Position numbers and translations under genes: made by a program. From Actinoplanes missouriensis 431 (GTDB taxonomy: Bacteria > Actinomycetota > Actinomycetes > Mycobacteriales > Micromonosporaceae): a stretch of DNA of 64,000 nt. The notes beneath the pieces were generated by a model. It was not told the origin of the DNA. It was given only the letters and a program-made list of their open reading frames with translations, and did no database searches. Position 1 is the first letter of the stretch, and every line of letters begins with the position of its first letter. Where the stretch lies: contig NC_017093.1 in assembly GCF_000284295.1 (NCBI RefSeq), positions 6,820,001 to 6,884,000 of the forward strand. The letters are read 5' to 3'. This document shows, piece after piece, positions 8,488 to 16,056 of this stretch.

Positions 8488-8577
8488 GCGACGCGACGCA
8501 ATGCCCAGCGACGCAGCGCAACGCCCAGCGACGCCCAGCGACGCGGCGCAACGCCCAGCGACGCGGCGCAACGCCCG
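8488..8577. repeat. 20-bp tandem repeat, four full units and a half unit
   Basis: Units of 20 bp, consensus GCGACGCGGCGCAACGCCCA, start at 8488, 8508, 8538 and 8558, with a 10-bp half unit (GCGACGCCCA) at 8528. The copies differ by one to three bases. The array fills the space between two convergent stop codons (8463 and 8603) and probably grew by slippage. Confidence 0.88.
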
Positions 8578-8602
8578 TGGGCCGGGACAAGAGCCGGCGG
8601 GA

Positions 8603-10237
8603 CTACTGCTTCGCCGGCCGGGAGCCCGGGTCGCGTCGTCCTTTCTCCAAGGGCGCGGTCACGTCGTCCTCCGCCCCCGGACCGATCACCTGCGTCGACT
8701 CCGGGCCGGGCAGCCGCACCACCTGGGTCCGCTCCCCCTCCTCGCTCTCGTCGATCACCACGGTGGAGTCGCCGTCCGGCAGCCGGATGACCGTCGACTC
8801 GTCGTCCGCCGCGCCCTGGGTGACCACGGTGGTGTCGCCGCTGCCGGGACGGCTCCGCGGGATCACCTCGGTCTCCCGGATCAGCGGCGGGGTGTCCTCC
8901 TCGTCCCGGTCGAACCCGGGGATCATGTGCGGCCGGTCGTCCCGCGGCACCGCGATCACCTGGGTCCGGTCGCCGGACAACTCCTCGTCGCCGGTCCACT
9001 GCGCGTCGGCGCTGCGGCGCTCCCAGTCGAGACGCTCCTGCTCGGCCCGCAACTCCCGCTCCCGCTGCTCCTCGGCCGCCCGCTCGGCCTCCTCCGCCCG
9101 GCGGGCCGCTTCCGCCCGGTGCTCCTCCTCCCGGCGGCGCGCCTCCTCGGCCCGGCGCTCCTCGGCCACCCGGCGCTCCTCGGCCTTGCGCGCCTCCTCG
9201 ACTCTCCGCTCCTCGGCCCTCCGCTCCTCCGCGGCCCGGCGTTCCTCGGCCTGGCGCGCTTCCTCCGCGCGGCGGCGCTCCTCGGCCTGGCGGGCCTCCT
9301 CGGCGAGCCGGGCCTCCTCCGCCAGCCGCGCCTCCTCGGCGCGGCGAGCCTCTTCGGCCTTGCGGGCCTCCTCGGCCTGGCGCGCCTCCTCCGCGAGCCG
9401 GGTCTCCTCGGCCTGGCGCGCCTCCTCCGCGAGCCGGGTCTCCTCCGCCTTGCGGGCCTCCTCCGCGAGCCGGGCCTCCTCGGCCAGCCGCGCCTCCTCC
9501 GCCTTGCGCGCCTCCTCGGCCGCCGCCTGGCGGGCGCGCTCGTCGGCATAGGCCCGGGCCTGCTCCCGGATCGCCGCGGACTCGGTCGCGGCGCGGTCGA
9601 GCCAGCCCTCCCAGCGCTGCTGCATGGGCCGGATCAGGCCGCCACCGACACCCACGACGATCACGCCGGCGACGGTGGCGAGGATCGTGATGAGCAGGGG
9701 GCGGGTGACCGAGGTGGCGATGCCGACCTGGTCCAGCCCGGCGATCACGCCGAGCGTGAGGATCACGGCGGCGGCCGCCTTGGCGAGCACCCGGGCGTAG
9801 CCCAGATCGCCGAGCGCGGCCACGACGAGATCGTGGGCGGCGCCCGCGACGGCAGCGCTGACCACCACGATCACGACCGCCACGAAGACCTGCGGCAGCC
9901 AGGAGATCAGGTCGTTGAGCAGGTCACTGACCGGGTTCGGCCCCCAGAGCCCGAACGCCGCCTGCACCGCGATCAGCAGCACCACGAAGAAGGCCAGCCG
10001 GGCGCAGAGCTCGGCGGGGCTGGGCGCCTCACCGCGGAACAGCCGGCCGGCCGGACCGCGCTGCACCGCCCGATCGAACCCGACCCGCCGCAGCGCCTTG
10101 CGGGTCACCGTCCGCGCGAGCCGCGCCAGCAGGTAACCCACCAGCAGAATCGCGAGAAAGGCCAGTGCGTACGGCAGGAACAGCACCACCGACCGCCACA
10201 TGTCGCTCAGCCCGCGGCTCAGCCCGTCCCCGGTCAT
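8603..10237 (-). CDS. polytopic membrane protein with very long Ala/Glu/Arg coiled coil
   Basis: The 544-residue protein has five predicted membrane helices in residues 15-210 (for example AFLAILLVGYLLARLA and VFVAVVIVVVSAAVAGAA), arranged like the TM_helix repeats that precede MscS domains, but no MscS beta domain follows. Instead, residues 235-385 are an almost uninterrupted coiled coil built from EARKAEEARLAEE-type pentamers and heptamers. The last 150 residues are acidic and contain repeated T-Q-V-I or S-T-V-I motifs (TQVIAVP, STVIRLP, TQVVRLP, STQVIGPG). I infer a cell-envelope protein with a cytoplasmic stalk; a channel function is unsupported. It converges on the regulator at 7204. Confidence 0.8.
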   Translation of the reverse strand: MTGDGLSRGLSDMWRSVVLFLPYALAFLAILLVGYLLARLARTVTRKALRRVGFDRAVQRGPAGRLFRGEAPSPAELCARLAFFVVLLIAVQAAFGLWGPNPVSDLLNDLISWLPQVFVAVVIVVVSAAVAGAAHDLVVAALGDLGYARVLAKAAAAVILTLGVIAGLDQVGIATSVTRPLLITILATVAGVIVVGVGGGLIRPMQQRWEGWLDRAATESAAIREQARAYADERARQAAAEEARKAEEARLAEEARLAEEARKAEETRLAEEARQAEETRLAEEARQAEEARKAEEARRAEEARLAEEARLAEEARQAEERRRAEEARQAEERRAAEERRAEERRVEEARKAEERRVAEERRAEEARRREEEHRAEAARRAEEAERAAEEQRERELRAEQERLDWERRSADAQWTGDEELSGDRTQVIAVPRDDRPHMIPGFDRDEEDTPPLIRETEVIPRSRPGSGDTTVVTQGAADDESTVIRLPDGDSTVVIDESEEGERTQVVRLPGPESTQVIGPGAEDDVTAPLEKGRRDPGSRPAKQ

Positions 10238-10505
10238 CCGGCCTCCCTCGCCTCGCCTGCGACGCCTCCGGCGAGCCCGGACCGGCGCCCCCTTCGAACC
10301 TTAGGGCTCAGGAGTACCACGCGCCTGCGACAGAAGAGCTCGGGCTGATTTCCGACATGTTATGAGTCGCGGAAAGAGCCGGAATACGCGGTCACAGCGG
10401 CCGGTAGTACCGTCTCGCAGAGAACCTGACAGGCGTACGGTCATGAACCGGACGGTCGGACGGTGCGGCATCGTACAAACGGACCACACGGGATAGGCTT
10501 TCTGC

Positions 10506-12668
10506 ATGGTCGGCTCGGGAGCGATCGGCTCGGGCGGGATTCGCCCGGCAGGGATCTCAACGCTGCCCGTGCAGGGGGTCGGGGCACAGCACACCGGCAG
10601 GGGCTGCGCGGCGCTGGTGCATGCCCACGATTGGTCGGCCACACCCCTCGGCCCGATCACCCGCTGGGACCCGGCGATCCGCGCGGCCGTCGAGCTGATG
10701 CTGGCGTCCCCGGTGCCGATGATGCTGACCTACGGCGCCGAGTGCCTGGTGATCTACAACGACGCCTATGCGGACGTGCTGGACGACCTGCATCCGGACG
10801 CGCTCGGCAAACCCGCCGCGGAGGCGTTCGGCGAGGCGTGGAGCCGGCACGGCATGGGCGACGTGATCGCCGAGGTGTACCGGACGGGCCGCGCGGTCCT
10901 CGAGCCGGAGAGCCAGGTGCCGATCCAGCCGGGCGGCACCGAGCCGGCGTTCTACACCCAGGGCCATTCGGTGATCCGGGACACGCGCGGCGAGATCGCC
11001 GGGGTGCTCACCGTGGCCGCCGAGACCACCCAGGTGATCCACCGGTTGCAGAGTCTCGGCGAGCTGACCGCCCGGCTGGCCGGAGCACTGACCATCGACG
11101 ATGTCACGCGCGTCGTCCTGGCGTACGCGATGGCGTCCTTTGATCTTGATCATTGTGTGCTGGCGGTGGACGACGGCCTGGCCTACCGCTATGTCCGGCG
11201 GATTCGCGGCGAGATGCTGGACGAGGCCGACGAGCGGCTCCCCCCGGTCTGGCGGCGGGTCGGCAGCGATCCGGGCGCGCCGCTCGTCGCGGCCGCCGAG
11301 AGCGGGCGGGCGACGTTCGTGGCCGACGGCGAGCCGCTGCGCGAGGTGGCGACCGACCGGCACGAGCGACGGGTCCGCGCGCTGGCCGCCCTGCCACTGC
11401 GGACGCCGTCGCTGCGCGGCGCGCTGACCGTCGGCTTCACCCGCGCGCACAACTGGCTGCCCGCCGAGCGGGCCCTGCTGAAAGCCGCGGCCGAGCTGGT
11501 GGCGCAGGCGGCGGAGCGGGCACGGCGGTTCGAGGCCCAGCACGGCACGGCCCAGTTGCTGCAGCGCAGCATGCTGCCCGAGCACCTCCCGGAGCTGGAC
11601 ACGTTCCGGATAGCGGCTCGGTATGACGTCGGCGTGGACGGCAACGCGGCCGGCGGCGACTTCTACGACGCGTTCCGCCTGGCCGACGGGCGGCTTGCGA
11701 TGGTCCTCGGTGACGTGGCCGGGCACGACGTCCGCGCGGCCGCCGTGATGGGCCAGGTCCGGGCCGCGCTGCGCGCCCTGGCGCTGACCGATCCGGCGCC
11801 GCCGAGCGTGCTCGCCGGGCTGGACCGGCTGGTCGGCTCGCTCGGTGCGGAGTCCCGCAACGAGGAGATCTTCGTGACCGTGGTGTACGGGGTGCTCGAC
11901 CCCAACGACGGCACGATCACGCTGGCCAGCGCGGGTCACCCACCGCCGGTGCTGCGCCGCGCCGGGCACGGTGGCGAGCGGGCCACCGCCGAGATGGTGA
12001 AGGTGCCGCCGGGCGCACCGCTGGGGCTGGGCGGCCGCTGGCAGACCGGCTCGCTGCGGCTGGAGCCGGGCGACACCATCCTGATGTTCAGTGACGGCGT
12101 GGTGGAGCGTCGCGGCAAGCCGCTCAACGACGGCCTGGACGCGCTGGTCGCGGCGGCCGCCGGCTCGGCCAGCGGCGATCCGCGCAACATGTGCTCGCTG
12201 GCCACCGCCGCGGTCGAGGGCACCACCGACGACGACGTGGCGGTGCTCGCGGTGGAGCACGCGCTCGCGATGAGCCGGTCGGCGACCATGCAGGTGGCGG
12301 CCGAGCCGACCGGGCCGAGCCGGGTCCGGCAGTGGATGTCGACCCGGCTGCGGGAGTGGCAGGTGCCGGAGGCGGTGATCGGCGCGGCGATCCTCTGCAC
12401 CAGCGAGCTCACCACGAACGCGCTGCTGCACGCCGGCACGCCGGCCCAGGTGCACATCGATTTGAACGCGGAGCGCCTGCTCGTCTCGGTCGCCGACACC
12501 GGCACCCGGGGCAGCGTGATCCGGGCTCGCGCCGACACGATGGCCAGCCGGGGCCGGGGTCTCGGGCTGATCGAGGAGCTGAGCGACTCGTGGGGCACCG
12601 ACCCGACGGTCCGCGGCTCGACGGTCTGGTTCGAGATGTTGCTGATTCGCGGCGATCAGGCCGGGTAA
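10506..12668 (+). CDS. PAS-GAF-SpoIIE phosphatase-HATPase regulator
   Basis: This 720-residue protein has a PAS-like sensor (about 35-165, with ECLVIYNDAYADVLDDLHPD), a GAF domain (175-330), a SpoIIE/PP2C phosphatase domain (350-575; AGGDFYDAF, VLGDVAGHD, SAGHPPPVL, MFSDGVVERR) and a C-terminal anti-sigma-like HATPase_c (585-715; CTSELTTNALLHA, GRGLGLIEEL). Such proteins dephosphorylate anti-anti-sigma factors and may phosphorylate them through the kinase-like domain, setting stress sigma factor activity. The metal-binding Asp residues and ATP-site Asn are present, so both halves look active. It is followed after 10 bases by a HAD gene and then an antiporter, probably one transcript. The sensor ligand is unknown. 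Confidence 0.9.
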   Translation: MVGSGAIGSGGIRPAGISTLPVQGVGAQHTGRGCAALVHAHDWSATPLGPITRWDPAIRAAVELMLASPVPMMLTYGAECLVIYNDAYADVLDDLHPDALGKPAAEAFGEAWSRHGMGDVIAEVYRTGRAVLEPESQVPIQPGGTEPAFYTQGHSVIRDTRGEIAGVLTVAAETTQVIHRLQSLGELTARLAGALTIDDVTRVVLAYAMASFDLDHCVLAVDDGLAYRYVRRIRGEMLDEADERLPPVWRRVGSDPGAPLVAAAESGRATFVADGEPLREVATDRHERRVRALAALPLRTPSLRGALTVGFTRAHNWLPAERALLKAAAELVAQAAERARRFEAQHGTAQLLQRSMLPEHLPELDTFRIAARYDVGVDGNAAGGDFYDAFRLADGRLAMVLGDVAGHDVRAAAVMGQVRAALRALALTDPAPPSVLAGLDRLVGSLGAESRNEEIFVTVVYGVLDPNDGTITLASAGHPPPVLRRAGHGGERATAEMVKVPPGAPLGLGGRWQTGSLRLEPGDTILMFSDGVVERRGKPLNDGLDALVAAAAGSASGDPRNMCSLATAAVEGTTDDDVAVLAVEHALAMSRSATMQVAAEPTGPSRVRQWMSTRLREWQVPEAVIGAAILCTSELTTNALLHAGTPAQVHIDLNAERLLVSVADTGTRGSVIRARADTMASRGRGLGLIEELSDSWGTDPTVRGSTVWFEMLLIRGDQAG

Positions 12669-12678
12669 TGCGAAGGGC

Positions 12679-13344
12679 ATGAGGCCCGGAGTTCTGTTCG
12701 ACGTCGACGGCACCCTGATCGACACCACGTACCTGCACGCCGTCTCCTGGTGGGAGGCGCTGCGCCAGCACGACCGCGACGTGCCGATGGCCCTGATCCA
12801 CCGGGGCATCGGGATGGGCTCCGACAAGCTGCTCGACCACCTGCTCGGCGAGGACCGGGACACTTCCGACGACGAGCAGATGACCACGGCGCACGACATC
12901 CTCTACGGGGCCTGGTGGGAGAGGTTGCGCCCGCTGCCGGGCGCGGCCGATCTGGTACGGGCGGTCGCCGCCCGCGATCTCGCCGTGGTGCTCGCCTCCT
13001 CGGCCCGGGAGCCGGAGCTGAAGCAACTGCGCCGCGTTCTGGACGCCGACGACGTGATCACGGCCGCCACCTCGTCGGCCGACGCCGAGGAGAGCAAGCC
13101 GGCCCCGGACATCCTGCAGGCCGCCCTGACGCAGTCCGATGTGGATCCGGAGCGCGCCGTCTACGTCGGCGACTCGGTCTGGGACGTCCAGGCGGCCGGC
13201 AAGCTCGGCATGTCCTGCATCGGCCTGGTCTGCGGCGGGACGAGCGCCGCGGAGCTGCGGGACGCAGGCGCGATCGCGACGTACCGGGACCCGGCAGCCC
13301 TGCTGGCCGACCTGTCCACCTCCCCGATCGCCAAGATCCGATAG
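12679..13344 (+). CDS. HAD-superfamily phosphatase
   Basis: A 221-residue HAD hydrolase of the beta-phosphoglucomutase/phosphoglycolate phosphatase type. The four HAD motifs are visible: nucleophile DVDGTL (residues 8-13), motif II Ser in VLASSARE, motif III Lys in SKPAPDI, and motif IV GDSVWDVQAA. The helical cap lies between residues 16 and 85. The substrate cannot be assigned. It starts 10 bases after the SpoIIE-type gene and its stop codon directly abuts the start of the antiporter gene, which suggests translational coupling. Confidence 0.88.
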   Translation: MRPGVLFDVDGTLIDTTYLHAVSWWEALRQHDRDVPMALIHRGIGMGSDKLLDHLLGEDRDTSDDEQMTTAHDILYGAWWERLRPLPGAADLVRAVAARDLAVVLASSAREPELKQLRRVLDADDVITAATSSADAEESKPAPDILQAALTQSDVDPERAVYVGDSVWDVQAAGKLGMSCIGLVCGGTSAAELRDAGAIATYRDPAALLADLSTSPIAKIR

Positions 13345-14589
13345 ATGCAGCTGTCCGATGTGGTGTTCGCCCTGATCGGGGTGGGCGCCCTGCTCGCCGG
13401 CATCCTCCCCCGCCTCGTCGAGAAACGCCCGCTCTCGATGCCGATCGCGTTCCTGGCCCTGGGCATGCTCGTCTTCGGCCTGCCGATCGGCCTGCCCGAG
13501 GCCGACCCCCTGCGGTACGCCAAACTGACCGAGCACCTCACCGAGATCGGCGTGATCGTCGCGCTGATGGGCGCCGGCCTGAAGATCGACCGCCCGTTCG
13601 GCCGTCGCCGGTGGGCGTCCACCGGCCGCCTCCTGATCATCGCGATGCCGATCACCATCGCCGCGGTGGCCCTGTTCGGCTGGTGGTGGGCCGGTCTGGT
13701 GCCGGCGTCCGCGCTGCTGCTCGGCGCGGCGATGGCGCCCACCGACCCGGTGCTCGCCTCGGACGTGCAGGTGGGCGAGCCGACCGACGAGGAGGACTCG
13801 GAGGACGAGGTGCGGTTCGCGCTGACCTCCGAGGCGGGACTCAACGACGGGCTGGCGTTCCCGTTCGTCTACGCCGCGATCGCCATCGCGCTGCACGGCG
13901 TCGACCCGGCCGGCTGGCTCGGCGAGTGGGTGCTCAAGGACGTGCTCTACAAGGGCGCTGTCGGTCTCGCCGGTGGTGCGCTGATCGGCTGGGCGCTGGG
14001 CAAACTCTTCTTCCGCGCGAAGCGCGACGCGCTTCGCCTGGCCCGTCACTCCGAGGGCTTCCTCGCGCTGGCCGCGACCTTCCTGGCGTACGGGGTGGTC
14101 GAGGTCGCCGGTGGCTACGGGTTCCTGGCCGTGTTCGTGGCGGCCCGGGCGATCCGTGCCGCGGAGCGGTCGCACGAGTACCACCAGGTGCTGCACGACT
14201 TCGCGGAACAGACCGAGCGGCTGCTGACCGTGCTGCTGCTGTTGCTGCTCGGCGGCGCGGTGGTCGGCGGGCTGCTCGCTCCGCTCACCTGGCAGGCCGC
14301 GGCAGCCGGTCTCGTGCTGATCTTCCTGATCCGTCCGCTCGCCGCCTTCGCCGCGTTGCGGGGCGCTCCGGGGACCACAGCGGAACACTGGGTGATCGCG
14401 GCGTTCGGGATCCGTGGCATCGGATCGTTTTATTACTTAGCGTACGCAATGACACACGCAAATTTCCCGCGTGCCGATCTACTCTGGGCAACCGCCGGAT
14501 TTGTGGTCGTCGTCTCCGTCGTCCTGCACGGAATCGCCGCGACACCTGTCATGCGTTACCTGGATCACTCAAGCAGTGACGCTAAGTAA
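13345..14589 (+). CDS. CPA1-type cation/proton antiporter
   Basis: The 414-residue protein is predicted to span the membrane about 12 times and carries CPA1 signatures: AAMAPTDPVLASDVQ near residue 130 and EAGLNDGLAFPFV near 170, containing the ion-binding Asn-Asp pair. An acidic cytoplasmic loop (EPTDEEDSEDE) lies between them. It should exchange Na+ or K+ for protons. The ATG follows the HAD stop codon without any gap and no ribosome site is visible, so it probably depends on translational coupling. The last 150 bases are AT-richer than the rest and contain a TTA leucine codon (14437-14439), rare in this genome type. Confidence 0.88.
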   Translation: MQLSDVVFALIGVGALLAGILPRLVEKRPLSMPIAFLALGMLVFGLPIGLPEADPLRYAKLTEHLTEIGVIVALMGAGLKIDRPFGRRRWASTGRLLIIAMPITIAAVALFGWWWAGLVPASALLLGAAMAPTDPVLASDVQVGEPTDEEDSEDEVRFALTSEAGLNDGLAFPFVYAAIAIALHGVDPAGWLGEWVLKDVLYKGAVGLAGGALIGWALGKLFFRAKRDALRLARHSEGFLALAATFLAYGVVEVAGGYGFLAVFVAARAIRAAERSHEYHQVLHDFAEQTERLLTVLLLLLLGGAVVGGLLAPLTWQAAAAGLVLIFLIRPLAAFAALRGAPGTTAEHWVIAAFGIRGIGSFYYLAYAMTHANFPRADLLWATAGFVVVVSVVLHGIAATPVMRYLDHSSSDAK

Positions 14590-14682
14590 TAGTTTTCTGC
14601 TCTAAACCGGACAATGGACCATCCGGTGGTGACGAAGCGTGTTCAGTGCCGTAGAGTGCTCAAGCAACTGGGGATGTCCACC

Positions 14683-15449
14683 ATGGAGCGGCTCATGCGG
14701 ATCAGAGGCTATGCACCCTTGACACCTTGCTGGGTGGAACTGGCAAGTGCGGACCCCGCCCGTGCGGCGGAGTTCTACGGAGAGTTGTTTGGCTGGGAGT
14801 CTGCGGGTGATCGGTTCAAGCTGGGCGGACGAGCCGTGGCGGGGCTCTCACGCAGCATGCCGGAGCGGCCGGACGGCTGGCTCACCCACCTGAGCACGCC
14901 CGATCCGACGAGACGCTCGAGCAGGTCGCCCTCTCCGGCGGCCACTGCCTGAGCCATCCCGCCGACGCGCACGGCGGCATGCGCGCGATCATCGCCGACC
15001 CGGCCGGCGCGATGCTCGGCCTCTGGCAGGCCACCGACTTCGCCGGCGCGCAGGCCCGTGACGAGCCCGGCACGATGTCCTGGCCGGAACTGATCACTGA
15101 CGACCCGAGCAGTGCGGCCCGGTTCTACGGTTCGGCGTTCGGCTGGCTGCTGCGCCACGACTTCGGCACCGGCGAGTGGCTGAACCACGGGCACGACGCG
15201 ATCGCCGGGCTGGCGGCCGGCTACCGCGGAGCCTGGTGGCGGGCCGCGTTCCAGGTCGCCGACATCCAGGAGGCGGCCGACCACTGCGAGCGCCTCGGCG
15301 GTGCGGTGATCTCGGAGCCGGTCGAGACCGGGCTGAGCGCCTTCGCCGAGTTGCGTGACCCCTGGGGCGCGCGGTTCTCGGTGGCCGCGCCGGTGCACCA
15401 CCCGGTCGAGCTGACCGTCTCGCTGGGAAATCTCCCGGCTTGGGACTGA
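14683..15449 (+). pseudogene. two-domain VOC (glyoxalase-like) gene with a frameshift
   Basis: The first VOC domain reads from ATG 14683 (MERLMRIRGYAPLTPCWVEL) to WLTHLSTPD and then runs out of frame to a stop at 14952. The expected continuation (DETLEQVALSGGHCLS) is found in another frame beginning near 14904 and runs on through the second VOC domain to 15449. One missing base between about 14896 and 14905 explains this. The family has two tandem VOC domains of about 120 residues, so the repaired product would be about 255 residues, often annotated as hydroxylase or glyoxalase-like. It may be a true frameshift or a sequencing error. A GGGGA site lies 8 bases before ATG 14683. Confidence 0.8.
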
Positions 15450-15458
15450 CCGTTCGCG

Positions 15459-15489
15459 GGTAGTGGTACAGACGTTCGACACCACTACC
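15459..15489. promoter_or_regulatory. 9-bp inverted repeat upstream of the DUF3072-like gene
   Basis: GGTAGTGGT (15459-15467) and ACCACTACC (15481-15489) form a perfect inverted repeat with a 13-base spacer, just before the ribosome site of the gene at 15505. It could be an operator or an mRNA hairpin near the translation start. Confidence 0.5.
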
Positions 15490-15504
15490 GGGAAGGACGG
15501 CGTC

Positions 15505-15714
15505 ATGGCGGACCAGGCGAACGCCGAGAGCGGCAACACGATCAAGGACCCGGCGGACTGGACGACCGGCGACGAGCCGGCGACCGGGGCGCAGGAGTCA
15601 TATCTGAACACCCTCGCCGCCGAGGCCCACGAGGACGTTCCGGACGACCTGACCAAGGCCGACGCGTCCCGCAAGATCGACGAACTGCAGGAGAAGACCG
15701 GCCGGGGCCGCTGA
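15505..15714 (+). CDS. small DUF3072-like protein
   Basis: The 69-residue product contains DWTTGDEPATGAQESYL followed by LAAEAHEDVPDDLTKADA and a final helix (ASRKIDELQEKTGRG). This matches the pattern of DUF3072, a small soluble actinomycete family in which the first half forms a short helix-turn and the second resembles a SAP-like helical hairpin; the function is unknown. ATG 15505 is preceded by GGAAGGA. An upstream in-frame ATG-like extension to 15463 lies inside the inverted repeat and is unlikely. A terminator follows at 15731. Confidence 0.8.
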   Translation: MADQANAESGNTIKDPADWTTGDEPATGAQESYLNTLAAEAHEDVPDDLTKADASRKIDELQEKTGRGR

Positions 15715-15730
15715 ACCGCCCCGCCCGGTG

Positions 15731-15759
15731 AGCCCGGCCCACTCAGGGCCGGGCTTTTC
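15731..15759 (+). terminator. intrinsic terminator
   Basis: A perfect 10-bp stem AGCCCGGCCC / GGGCCGGGCT with loop ACTCA runs directly into TTTTCTTC. It separates the DUF3072-like gene from the HTH/Clp_N operon. Confidence 0.88.
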
Positions 15760-15770
15760 TTCGCCCTGCG

Positions 15771-15816
15771 TGTCAACCCGAGTTGACAGAGCAGCGTCTG
15801 TCAACGTACGTTGACG
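15771..15816. promoter_or_regulatory. promoter with two palindromic operators, HTH/Clp_N operon
   Basis: Two palindromes share the half-site GTTGAC/GTCAAC: TGTCAAC-CCGA-GTTGACA at 15771-15788 and the perfect 16-bp palindrome GTCAACGTACGTTGAC at 15800-15815; their centres are 28 bp apart. TTGACA at 15783-15788 is a consensus -35, and TACGTT at 15807-15812, 18 bp further, fits a -10. Transcription would then begin close to ATG 15819, giving a leaderless message. Both promoter elements are inside the palindromes, the expected design for autorepression by the HTH protein encoded next. Confidence 0.75.
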
Positions 15817-15818
15817 GC

Positions 15819-16055
15819 ATGACCGAAGCGACCGACCTCGCCGCCGCCGCCGGCAGCACCGACCCACGGGTCGGGCTGCGCGCGGTCGTGGCGCTCCGCC
15901 GCCTCCTGGAGGGCCTCGAGCATCTCCAGGTCGCCAACGCCCGCGCCAAGGGCTGGTCCTGGCAGGAGATCGCCGACGCACTCGAGGTGACCCGGCAGGG
16001 CGTGCACAAGAAGCACGCCCGCCTCATGCCGATGCAGGACCCACGGGAGGGCTGA
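15819..16055 (+). CDS. small HTH DNA-binding protein
   Basis: The 78-residue protein is helical throughout. Its C-terminal half, GWSWQEIADALEVTRQGVHK, is a classic helix-turn-helix resembling sigma region 4 or ROK/MarR recognition modules. The first 35 residues (VGLRAVVALRRLLEGLEHLQ) should form a dimerisation helix. ATG 15819 is chosen because the promoter palindromes end at 15815 and the message looks leaderless; an upstream in-frame codon at 15783 lies inside the operator. The gene is followed after one base by the Clp_N gene, a pairing common in actinomycetes. It most likely represses its own operon. Confidence 0.82.
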   Translation: MTEATDLAAAAGSTDPRVGLRAVVALRRLLEGLEHLQVANARAKGWSWQEIADALEVTRQGVHKKHARLMPMQDPREG

Positions 16056-16056
16056 C

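Noticed and set aside
8603..10237. MscS mechanosensitive channel
   Set aside because: The membrane part resembles TM_helix repeats, but the MscS pore helix and beta domain are missing and the chain goes into a coiled coil.
7268..10348. 1,026-codon plus-strand open frame
   Set aside because: It covers the regulator gene in another frame and the coiled-coil gene on the other strand; its repeats (GLLGLARLLREP type) only mirror the coiled-coil DNA.
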